From positions 1 through 6,139 of the forward strand of contig CADFRV010000153.1 of the NCBI GenBank assembly GCA_902836725.1: DNA of 6,139 bases. The letters run 5' to 3'. The notes beneath the pieces were generated by a model. It did no database searches, was not told where the DNA came from, and was given only the letters and a program-made list of their open reading frames with translations. Numbering within the stretch: position 1 is the first letter of the stretch; the number at the start of each line of letters is the position of its first letter. The stretch is from Muribaculaceae bacterium (GTDB lineage: Bacteria; Bacteroidota; Bacteroidia; Bacteroidales; Muribaculaceae). This document shows, in pieces, positions 1 to 6,109 of this stretch. A program made the translations under genes and the position numbers.

Positions 1-387
1 ATAATAGCTTCACTCTTTTCCTGCGACAGACACACCGCGGCTATCGACGCCCTTGTGGCCGAACTCAATTCACCGGTGTTCCGCGCCGAAGAGGCCAAGA
101 CCGGACTGTTCGATGACTCGAAAGCGGAAATAGACGGCAACAGACTGGTAATAACATTTCTCTGCCGCCCATACATAAATCTGTCTGACATAACCGAGGA
201 TCAGCTTCCCGGGTTAAAAGAATCGGCAGAGAATGAGTTCAGACGCAATCTGGTAAACGAGAAATTTCTTGACGGACTTGAGGCTTTGCACCATGAAGAC
301 ATGAAACTGCTGATGGTATGGCAGGATGTCAACGGCAAGAAGATCGAGATAGAGATAGACCCTGCCAAAGTCCTTCCTGAGGAGTGA
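1..387 (+). CDS. Small lipoprotein of unknown function, 5' end outside window
   Basis: The frame is open from base 1 and ends at TGA 385-387, giving 128 visible residues. The visible start is hydrophobic and runs Ile-Ile-Ala-Ser-Leu-Phe-Ser-Cys. This matches a type II signal peptide h-region ending in a lipobox (L-F-S|C), so the protein is probably cut before that Cys, lipidated and anchored in a membrane on its periplasmic side. The true start codon must lie a few codons upstream of the window. A GTG at 55 could be read as a start but would discard the lipobox. The mature part is acidic and hydrophilic, with predicted alternating helix and strand, a Trp-Gln-Asp-Val segment and a charged C-terminus (EIEIDPAKVLPEE). 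I do not recognise the family. It is convergent with the MATE gene, with only 17 bases between the stops. The lipoprotein call is firm; the function is unknown. Confidence 0.75.
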   Translation: MIASLFSCDRHTAAIDALVAELNSPVFRAEEAKTGLFDDSKAEIDGNRLVITFLCRPYINLSDITEDQLPGLKESAENEFRRNLVNEKFLDGLEALHHEDMKLLMVWQDVNGKKIEIEIDPAKVLPEE

Positions 388-398
388 CATTCACATGC

Positions 399-415
399 CG
401 GCGGTCAAACTGCCG
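399..415. terminator. Weak stem-loop between convergent genes, possible terminator
   Basis: A 7-bp stem (cggcggt at 399-405 with actgccg at 409-415, one G-T pair) closes a 3-base loop. On the plus strand tttt follows at 421-424, after five intervening bases. It lies between the lipoprotein and MATE stop codons and overlaps the last MATE codons. The stem is short and the T-run is displaced, so this is only a candidate. Confidence 0.3.
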
Positions 416-1862
416 TGTCTGTTTTCAACCCCTTCCTGAGCCATGCTCCGCTCACAAGACGCCACAGGAATATCAGTCCCCTGAAACATAGCTCTATGCA
501 CATGGCGAGCCACACACCGTCAAGTCCCATTGAGGGAGCGAGCAATGCGGCGATAGGGAGACGCACAAGCCATATGCTCGAAAAATTCATGGCAGCCGGC
601 ACTATTGTGTCGCCCACACCCACCATCACTCCATAGGCCACGATCGAGGCAGCGAACATAGGCTCTGCCCATGCCTCTATGCGCAGCGCCGAAACGCCGA
701 GGCTCTGGATGTCGGCCACAGGTGAAAGCAGCTCCATGACAGCAGGAGCGGCAAGCCACAGTATCACACCCATTACGGTCATCACCGCCATTCCAAGTCC
801 CACCGTAAGATACCCGAACTGCCTTACGAGATCCTTGCGTTTCGCGCCATAGCTCTGTCCCACCAGTGTGGTGGCTGCGTCGCCAATACCGTAACCGGGC
901 ATATAGCAGAGAGCCTCTGCCGTAACGGCAAACGCATTGGCGGCTATCGCCATCACACCCAAAGGCGCCACAATCACTGTAACCACAATCTGCGCCCCGC
1001 ATATCACACCATGCTCCAGGGTCATGGGAGCAGAAACTCTCAAGGCATTGCGCAACACAGTGCCAGTAGGAAGAAAATCACGCCAGTCTCGATGACATGT
1101 GTATGGCAGGATATCACGTCCTGCGGCACGCCTGCCCACAATAGCGAGATCGGGCTGCCGCACACATGCATACCACAGCATAAGGGCAGCAGACACGATC
1201 TCGGCACAGACCGTACCCAAAGCGGCACCGAGAACTCCCAGCCCCAGCCCCGGTATATGTAACGATGCCCCCGCGAGCTGCATCTCACGCGACGGGAATA
1301 TGAAAAAGAAATTGAAGACAACGTCAAGCAGGCACATAAGCACATTGACGGCGCCGGCCACCTTCATATTGCCAGACGCACGCAGCACTCCCCCGCCGAG
1401 ATAGTTCAGGGTAAGCAGCGGCAACGAAGCCACAAACACCATAAAGTAGACCGACGCCCCTTCGCAGACCTTCCCATCTCCACCGAGCCAATGTGGCAGC
1501 GGAACCGCGATGGCGCATCCTATCACAGCCATCACAAAACCGAACAGCACAGCCGAACCCAACCCCTGCCTGAGCACCGACCGGGCGCCGCTGTAATCGG
1601 CCGCACCCATGCGGTGCGCCACCTGCACCGAAAAGCCGACCATGGCCGAAGAACACAATCCCCAGAAAAGCCAGAGGCTTGTGCTGACAAGTCCCACCGC
1701 CGCGCTGTCGTCGGCGCCCAGACGCCCAACCATAGCGGCATCTATATACTGCATCAGGATACTCGAGAGCTGCGCCATGATGGCCGGCCATGACAACTGG
1801 GCCGTCAGCGACAGACGCTGACGGAAACTCAACGGAGCTCCGGACTGAATCAATTTAAGCAA
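405..1862 (-). CDS. MATE-family multidrug/small-molecule exporter
   Basis: This is a polytopic inner-membrane antiporter of the MATE family (485 aa, usual size about 450-490), which exports organic compounds in exchange for H+ or Na+. It has two homologous MatE halves, roughly residues 18-235 and 270-470, with about 12 hydrophobic segments. Family signatures include the TM1 stretch QYIDAAMVGRLGA with acidic D41, the loop VAHRMGAADYSGAR (81-94), and the matching second-half loop GDAATTLVGQSYGAKRKD (327-344). E283 is a second membrane acidic residue that could take part in cation coupling. The substrate cannot be read from sequence. The start is TTG at 1862-1860. The first ATG is codon 29, inside TM1, so an ATG start would break the fold. 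The gene begins two codons after the TGA of the upstream lyase gene in the same frame, which implies operon expression and probably translational re-initiation. It is the last gene of the DUF3737-lyase-MATE operon. Confidence 0.93.
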   Translation of the reverse strand: MLKLIQSGAPLSFRQRLSLTAQLSWPAIMAQLSSILMQYIDAAMVGRLGADDSAAVGLVSTSLWLFWGLCSSAMVGFSVQVAHRMGAADYSGARSVLRQGLGSAVLFGFVMAVIGCAIAVPLPHWLGGDGKVCEGASVYFMVFVASLPLLTLNYLGGGVLRASGNMKVAGAVNVLMCLLDVVFNFFFIFPSREMQLAGASLHIPGLGLGVLGAALGTVCAEIVSAALMLWYACVRQPDLAIVGRRAAGRDILPYTCHRDWRDFLPTGTVLRNALRVSAPMTLEHGVICGAQIVVTVIVAPLGVMAIAANAFAVTAEALCYMPGYGIGDAATTLVGQSYGAKRKDLVRQFGYLTVGLGMAVMTVMGVILWLAAPAVMELLSPVADIQSLGVSALRIEAWAEPMFAASIVAYGVMVGVGDTIVPAAMNFSSIWLVRLPIAALLAPSMGLDGVWLAMCIELCFRGLIFLWRLVSGAWLRKGLKTDTAV

Positions 1863-1868
1863 GGCAGA

Positions 1869-3050
1869 TCAATTCAAATTCACCCATTCAATCATGCGGC
1901 GCAACCCCTCAGCAAGAACGCTGCGCGGACATGCTATATTCAACCTTATATACCCCTCGGCGGCATACATGTCACCGGGATTCACCCACACGGCAGCCTC
2001 TTCCATAAGACGACGCTCAAGTTCCTCGGCAGAGATGCCGAGAGCCGTTATATCCACCCATGGCAGATATGTGGCCTCAAGTTTGGTGACCGGACATTGC
2101 GGCAACCCTTCCCTGAGCATCCTCACCGTCATACGGTAGTTTTCCCAGAGATATTCGCGCAGTTCCGTGAGCCATTCCTCCCCTGCCGGCGTATAGGAAG
2201 CCTTCAGAGCCTCCACCCCGAAAGGATTCACATCGCACACCTCGTTGATATTGATGGCACGGTCCACAAGCGCACGCACCTCTTCGTCGGGACACACGAT
2301 ATTGGCAATCTGCAGTCCTGCTGTGTTGAAAGCCTTTGAGGGAGAGAGGCATATCAGGGAGGAAGGAACGCCGGCGTTGACTTCGGCATCCACAATGCCA
2401 TACGGGATATATGAAGTGCCGGGCGCTGTAAGCTCGCAGTGTATCTCGTCGCTCACCACCCTCACACCGTGCCGGCGGCAGATCTGTGCCACACGCGTAA
2501 GTTCGGCATGCGTCCACCGCCTTCCGGCAGGATTGTGGGGGTTGCACAGCAGAAGCATTCCCACATCATCACGCGAGCACTTCCGCTCGAGGTCATCGAA
2601 ATCAATCTCGTATGTGAACAACCCGTCGGCACAGTCAATTCGCCTAAGCGGGCTTTCCACAATGAGGCAGCCGTTGTTTCTTATCGATGAGAAGAAACAA
2701 TTGTAAACCGGGGTCATCACCACCACACCTTCTCCGGGCGGCACAAGTGCCTTGATTATGGCAGAAACCGCCGGGACAACACCAGACGTATAAATGACAT
2801 TCCGACGGTCGAACCTGTAGCCGTGGCGGCTTTCGAACCATCCGGTAAGCGCATCATAGTAATCGTCACCGACAAGCGTATATCCGAAAACGCCATGATC
2901 GACCCTGCGTTTCAAGGCGTCGGTCACAACAGGAGCGGTGCGGAAATCCATGTCGGCCACCCAGAGGGGTATGACCTCCCGGTTTCCGGCCGAATCCCAT
3001 TTATAGGAGCCGCTTCCGCGGCGATCCACAATCTCGTCGAACCGGCTCAT
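1869..3050 (-). CDS. patB: PatB/MalY-family PLP-dependent C-S lyase (cystathionine beta-lyase type)
   Basis: This is a cytoplasmic fold-type I PLP enzyme of 393 aa, normal for the MalY/PatB group. Characterised relatives cleave L-cystathionine to homocysteine, pyruvate and ammonia, and also act on other cysteine S-conjugates. Motifs seen: WVADMDF at 30-36, FGY at 55-57, the cofactor-phosphate stretch YTSGVVPAV at 87-95, PVY ending at Y116, CNPHNPAG at 169-176, SDEIH at 200-204 with D201 expected to contact the pyridine nitrogen, SPSKAFNTAGLQ with the Schiff-base lysine at K239, and YIRLNIA with R369 expected to bind the substrate carboxylate. All the catalytic residues I expect are present. 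The ATG overlaps the stop of the upstream DUF3737 gene (ATGA), pointing to translational coupling. The MATE gene follows after six bases. Databases often label this family 'aminotransferase', but the MalY/PatB motifs favour lyase activity. The physiological substrate is not evident, and the symbol denotes the family rather than proven orthology. Confidence 0.93.
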   Translation of the reverse strand: MSRFDEIVDRRGSGSYKWDSAGNREVIPLWVADMDFRTAPVVTDALKRRVDHGVFGYTLVGDDYYDALTGWFESRHGYRFDRRNVIYTSGVVPAVSAIIKALVPPGEGVVVMTPVYNCFFSSIRNNGCLIVESPLRRIDCADGLFTYEIDFDDLERKCSRDDVGMLLLCNPHNPAGRRWTHAELTRVAQICRRHGVRVVSDEIHCELTAPGTSYIPYGIVDAEVNAGVPSSLICLSPSKAFNTAGLQIANIVCPDEEVRALVDRAININEVCDVNPFGVEALKASYTPAGEEWLTELREYLWENYRMTVRMLREGLPQCPVTKLEATYLPWVDITALGISAEELERRLMEEAAVWVNPGDMYAAEGYIRLNIACPRSVLAEGLRRMIEWVNLN

Positions 3051-3910
3051 AACTCGGTCTCTATGACACAGTCGGCAGGCGCGATCACGTTGGCGTCTAC
3101 TATAATCTCACCTATCGCGAGCGCCCTGATATGGCCGCTGCGAGGATTCTTGACACTCACGATGGCTGAATTCACTGTCGCCTCCACTGTGCTGTCCTCG
3201 AAAGCGAGATCGCTCTCTTCGCCATCGTCCTGGAACCTGATGACCATCCCCTCGGCATAACACAAAGGCTGTGTGCCATTTATCCTGCATCTTACAAGAT
3301 GAAGATTTTTGGAATGCCATCCGAGATACTCGCCATTGATTTCGGAATCGTAGATAGTCACATTCTCTGTTTCCCAGAAAGCGTCTTTGGAGTTTATGAC
3401 CGCGTTGCGGATAACCACGTCGCGGCAATACTGGAAGGAGTAGTTGCCGTCCTGGCGGTAGCCGTCGATATCGATGTTCGAGCTGTGCATGAAAATATAA
3501 TCGGCATTGGCGACTTTCACTCCGCGCAATTTCACGTTGCGGCAACCCCAGAGTGTTTCCTGTGCATCGGGGATCTCCACATCCTCGATATCAAGATTCT
3601 CCATTTCACGGAACATCTTGGGAGCATCTACTTTCGTATGCTTCATCACCAGGTCGCGGGAATACCACAAAGCAGCCCTTGCACCCGGAGTGAACGTGCA
3701 GTCCACTACCCTGAAGCCGTCGGTGTGCCAGAAGGGATATTTACCCTCAAACAGGCAACGCTCAGCAACGATACCGGCCGTGCGTTTCAATGCCGATTCA
3801 CCTGCATGGAACACACAGTCTGTCAAAGCCACATCCTTCACTGCAAACAGCGCGCGCTCGCCGCCGAATTCTTTTCCGGAAACACTCTTCACATCTTTTT
3901 CCTCTTTCAT
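3047..3910 (-). CDS. DUF3737-family right-handed beta-helix protein
   Basis: I recognise the DUF3737 family, whose function is unknown, from conserved segments such as EFGGERALF, KYPFWHTDGF, DAPKMFRE, KDAFWETENVT, GEYLGWHSKN and QPLCYAEG. With the ATG at 3910-3908 it has 287 aa. From about residue 60 to 240 it forms ten or so rungs of 18-21 residues, each opening with a Phe or Leu and usually an aromatic residue soon after (FWHTD 60, LWYSR 81, FREME 100, LWGCR 120, FMHSS 140, FQYCR 159, FWETE 178, LGWHS 196, LCYAE 216, LAFED 235). This is the pattern of a right-handed parallel beta-helix. There is no signal peptide, so it is probably cytosolic. The frame stays open upstream with ATGs at 3919, 3934 and 3955 and a TTG at 3970. 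I chose 3910 because family members start shortly before the EFGGER motif, and because the TTG lies in the promoter box. It is the first gene of the operon and is coupled to the lyase gene by ATGA. Confidence 0.92.
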   Translation of the reverse strand: MKEEKDVKSVSGKEFGGERALFAVKDVALTDCVFHAGESALKRTAGIVAERCLFEGKYPFWHTDGFRVVDCTFTPGARAALWYSRDLVMKHTKVDAPKMFREMENLDIEDVEIPDAQETLWGCRNVKLRGVKVANADYIFMHSSNIDIDGYRQDGNYSFQYCRDVVIRNAVINSKDAFWETENVTIYDSEINGEYLGWHSKNLHLVRCRINGTQPLCYAEGMVIRFQDDGEESDLAFEDSTVEATVNSAIVSVKNPRSGHIRALAIGEIIVDANVIAPADCVIETEL

Positions 3911-3967
3911 TGTCTTCATTTCCTGGTTTATCATTCCCCACAGCCCATCGGTCATGGTTTGTGATTG

Positions 3968-3999
3968 CAAAATTACGCAACTTTCACTCCACGCGCAAT
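3968..3999 (-). promoter_or_regulatory. Bacteroidetes-type promoter for the DUF3737-lyase-MATE operon
   Basis: Read on the minus strand, TAATTTTG at 3975-3968 matches the -7 consensus TAnnTTTG in full. ATTG at 3999-3996 matches the -33 TTTG at three of four bases, with a 20-base spacer. Transcription should start near 3960-3964. That leaves a leader of about 50 bases before the ATG at 3910, and makes the ATG at 3955 nearly leaderless. Confidence 0.6.
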
Positions 4000-4058
4000 A
4001 TCATAATCCACGCTAAACCTACCATTTTTCAGCATGCGCCGCCAAACCATACCAGACA

Positions 4059-4066
4059 TAAGTTTG
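4059..4066 (+). promoter_or_regulatory. -7 promoter box for mgsA
   Basis: TAAGTTTG matches the Bacteroidetes -7 consensus TAnnTTTG in full, 39 bases before the mgsA ATG. No TTTG-like -33 box lies at the right distance (4034-4039 reads atgcgc), so the promoter may be weak or need an activator. The leader that follows is very A/T-rich, as is typical for translation starts in this phylum. Confidence 0.5.
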
Positions 4067-4105
4067 TTTAACATACGGAAACAAAAAATTAAAAACTTTA
4101 TCAAC

Positions 4106-4606
4106 ATGAAAGAACATCTCACCATCGCCCTGGTGGCACACGACCACAGAAAAGCCGACATGGTAGACTGGGCGAAGTATAACGCCGAATATCTTTCAAA
4201 ACATCATCTGGTATGCACCGGCACCACCGGAGGCCTGATCAAGAAAGCCTTCGACGAAGAAGGGGTACAGGCAAACATTGAGTGCATGAATTCCGGCCCT
4301 ATGGGAGGAGACGCCGAAATCGCCGCCAAAGTGGTGCGAAACGAAATAGACCTGGCCGTATTCCTGATCGATGACCTCAATCCGCAGCCTCACGAAGCTG
4401 ACATCCAGATGCTTCTGCGCCAGTGCCGTCTTCACAATGTGCCGATCGCATGCAACCGCGTAAGCGCAGACCTCATGATATCGAGCACCCTCTGGAACGA
4501 TCCGGCGTATCATCCTGCCGCACAGAGTTATACAGAATTCCATCGCACGCCCGAAAACACTCCTGAACCTAAACAGAACAACTGCGGGGAAGAATCGGAC
4601 ACATAA
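4106..4606 (+). CDS. mgsA: Methylglyoxal synthase
   Basis: This cytoplasmic lyase converts dihydroxyacetone phosphate to methylglyoxal and inorganic phosphate (EC 4.2.3.3), a bypass of lower glycolysis used when phosphate is short or sugar phosphates accumulate. The 166-aa protein opens with IALVAHDHRK (7-16; H12 and D13 match E. coli H19 and D20). It continues with the phosphate-binding CTGTTGGLI (37-45), SGPMGGD with catalytic D69 (E. coli D71), and DDLNPQPHEAD with D89, H96 and D99 (E. coli D91, H98 and D101). All catalytic residues are present. R147 near the C-terminus may take the role of E. coli R150. The protein ends in a Pro/Glu/Asn-rich, probably disordered tail of about 18 residues, which E. 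coli MgsA (152 aa) lacks. I chose the ATG at 4106 because the frame upstream of it overlaps the promoter and carries no family similarity. It has its own -7 box and is divergent from the DUF3737 operon. No terminator is evident after it. Confidence 0.97.
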   Translation: MKEHLTIALVAHDHRKADMVDWAKYNAEYLSKHHLVCTGTTGGLIKKAFDEEGVQANIECMNSGPMGGDAEIAAKVVRNEIDLAVFLIDDLNPQPHEADIQMLLRQCRLHNVPIACNRVSADLMISSTLWNDPAYHPAAQSYTEFHRTPENTPEPKQNNCGEESDT

Positions 4607-4650
4607 TTAAAAAAATTTGCAACCGGGAGAGCCAAAAAGATGTTGAATAG

Positions 4651-4682
4651 TTTGGATGAATGTTAAAAACTTTTTAACTTTG
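4651..4682 (+). promoter_or_regulatory. Strong Bacteroidetes promoter for the OmpA-family gene
   Basis: TTTG at 4651-4654 (-33) and TAACTTTG at 4675-4682 (-7, full match to TAnnTTTG) are separated by 20 bases, which is optimal for the primary Bacteroidetes sigma factor. Transcription should begin near 4686, leaving an A-rich leader of about 20 bases before the ATG at 4708. This suits a highly expressed envelope protein. The spacer and -7 box contain a 17-bp near-palindrome at 4662-4678. Confidence 0.8.
4662..4678. repeat. 17-bp near-palindrome inside the promoter
   Basis: gttaaaaa (4662-4669), a central c, and tttttaac (4671-4678) form perfect 8-bp inverted arms. The element fills the 3' part of the spacer and overlaps the first half of the -7 box, where a bound dimeric regulator would block transcription. 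A chance AT-rich palindrome is the alternative. Confidence 0.55.
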
Positions 4683-4707
4683 TGGCCAAACAATAAACAG
4701 AGAAATT

Positions 4708-5874
4708 ATGAAGAAGGTTATTTTGTTGACAGCTATTGCCTTAAGCTCGCTCTGCGCATCCGCTCAGACCACAGTGGCAGGCAGCAAGTTTACCGACAAC
4801 TGGAGTTTCACTCTCAAAGGTGGCGCCGTTCTTTCATCCAAGGCTGTAGGAAGCCACGGGTTCTGGAAAGATGGCCGCGGCGTAGTCGGTGCAGAACTCC
4901 GCAAACAGATCACACCGGTCTTCGGTCTCGGTGCCGAAGGTGAATGGAGCATCAACACCTCCTCCTGGTATCCGGTAAAATCAGCCAACGTATTCGACCA
5001 TCAGTATGTCGGTGTGTTTGGCGCATTGAATCTCTCGAATGCTTTCGCTGGCTATGCCGGCATGCCGCGCGTGTTTGAAATGGAACTTGTGGCAGGCACC
5101 GGATGGCTGCACGCATATTATCCCCACACTACTTGCGACGACGGCAACTCCTGGGCTACCAAGGTCGGTCTGAATTTCAACTTCAACCTCGGAGCAAGCC
5201 GCGCATGGACACTCGCCGTGAAACCCGCATACATCTGGAACATGAACGGCAACCCCAGCCCCAACGTGCTCGGATATGCCGCCGACTACAATGCCAACTA
5301 CGGCGGTCTGGAACTTGAGGCAGGTATCACATACCACTTCGGCAATTCCAACGGCACACACCACTTCGTTGTTGTCCGTCCTTATGACCAGAACGAGATC
5401 GACGCACTCAACGCACAGATCAATGCACTCCGCGCTGACCTTGACGCATGCGGCGCCAACAACGCTGCCCTGCTCGCACAGCTCGCCGACCTCCAGGCTC
5501 AGCTTGACGCCTGCAACCGTCGCCCGGCTGCTGTGGAGAAAGTTGTCAAAGACCTCAACAACATCCGCTATGTGTTCTTCAACTGCGGTTCTTCCACAAT
5601 CCAGGCCAACCAGCAGCCCAACATCGCAATGGTTGCCGATCAGCTCAAAGAGAACAAGAGCGCTACTGTAACCGTAAAGGGTTACGCTTCGAAAGACGGC
5701 TCTCTCGCATTCAACAAGAAGCTCGCCCAGCGTCGTGCGGAAGCTGTGAAGAAAGCTCTCGTAAAACGCTATGGCATCGCTGCTGACCGCATCCAGGCAG
5801 AAGGCATGGGTATCGGTGACCTCTTCGAGGAGAACTCCTGGAACCGCGTGAGCGTCTGCACAGTTAACGAATAA
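4708..5874 (+). CDS. OmpA-family outer-membrane protein (beta-barrel, coiled coil, peptidoglycan-binding domain)
   Basis: This envelope protein of 388 aa anchors the outer membrane to peptidoglycan. Residues 1-19 are a Sec signal peptide (MKK, hydrophobic core, ASA before Q20). Residues about 27-213 look like an eight-stranded barrel: alternating, Gly- and aromatic-rich strands, the last ending ITYHFG. Residues 229-270 form a heptad coiled coil with I231, L234, I238, L241, L245, C248, N252, L255, L259, L262, L266 and C269 at core positions. Residues about 283-385 are the OmpA C-terminal domain, with GYASKDGS at 325-332 and the motif NKKLAQRRAEAVKKAL at 336-351. R343 matches peptidoglycan-binding R286 of E. 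coli OmpA. The residue matching Asp271 is Ser328, with D330 close by. It is monocistronic, with its own promoter and terminator. The first codons are A/T-rich and the rest uses GC-ending codons strongly, as expected for an abundant protein. The family is certain; porin activity is not shown. Confidence 0.93.
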   Translation: MKKVILLTAIALSSLCASAQTTVAGSKFTDNWSFTLKGGAVLSSKAVGSHGFWKDGRGVVGAELRKQITPVFGLGAEGEWSINTSSWYPVKSANVFDHQYVGVFGALNLSNAFAGYAGMPRVFEMELVAGTGWLHAYYPHTTCDDGNSWATKVGLNFNFNLGASRAWTLAVKPAYIWNMNGNPSPNVLGYAADYNANYGGLELEAGITYHFGNSNGTHHFVVVRPYDQNEIDALNAQINALRADLDACGANNAALLAQLADLQAQLDACNRRPAAVEKVVKDLNNIRYVFFNCGSSTIQANQQPNIAMVADQLKENKSATVTVKGYASKDGSLAFNKKLAQRRAEAVKKALVKRYGIAADRIQAEGMGIGDLFEENSWNRVSVCTVNE

Positions 5875-5894
5875 TATCATAACGTATATTACCC

Positions 5895-5933
5895 AAAAGA
5901 CGGGGTGTCAGTCCTGACGGCACCCCGTCTTTT
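5895..5933 (+). terminator. Strong intrinsic terminator of the OmpA-family gene
   Basis: aaaagacggggtg (5895-5907) pairs perfectly with caccccgtctttt (5921-5933) in a 13-bp stem. The loop can gain extra pairs (tca 5908-5910 with tga 5915-5917). The stem ends in a T-run and sits 20 bases after the stop codon. The A-run on the 5' side would let it work on the opposite strand as well. Confidence 0.92.
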
Positions 5934-5951
5934 ATTATCATTACCTGACGG

Positions 5952-6109
5952 CGCCACCTCCGGCAACCAGCGAGGGGAACATCATCATATGATCTGACGC
6001 ACATAGATTTCCAGTTATTGCTGTCCGGTAAAAACGGAATACAACAATCTATCTTCAATGTACCATACCTTTTATATGAGGTTATCACAGCGAGCCGCCG
6101 GAGGTGGCG
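5952..6109. repeat. Inverted repeat pair flanking about 130 bp of non-coding DNA
   Basis: cgccacctccggc at 5952-5964 is the exact reverse complement of gccggaggtggcg at 6097-6109. Continued inwards, the arms stay related: 24 of 34 positions match between 5952-5985 and the complement of 6109-6076, including a shared aac and tcat. The enclosed DNA has a 10-bp palindrome (atcatatgat, 5984-5993) but no credible gene. It could be a miniature element, an interspersed intergenic repeat or a structured RNA. The rest of 5934-6139 holds no feature I can support. Confidence 0.55.

Noticed and set aside
3299..3964. 221-codon open frame on the plus strand opposite the DUF3737 gene
   Set aside because: It is antisense to a well-recognised family and its product resembles no family I know. 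The minus-strand frame carries all the conserved DUF3737 motifs.
3911..3970. Longer DUF3737 start at TTG 3970 or ATG 3955
   Set aside because: The TTG overlaps the -7 box, so it would lie upstream of the transcript, and the added residues precede where family members normally begin. The ATG at 3955 cannot be fully excluded.
4034..4105. Upstream ATG extending methylglyoxal synthase by 24 residues
   Set aside because: This stretch contains the -7 promoter box, and its translation is basic with no similarity to the family. The ATG at 4106 gives the expected N-terminus.
4981..5880. 299-codon open frame on the minus strand opposite the OmpA-family gene
   Set aside because: It mirrors strong codon bias in the real gene. 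The product is a Val/Cys/Glu-rich string with no domain, and the plus strand has a complete promoter, signal peptide, domain set and terminator.
5864..6088. 74-codon minus-strand open frame across the terminator
   Set aside because: It reads through the terminator hairpin and the inverted-repeat region, has no recognisable domain and no promoter match.
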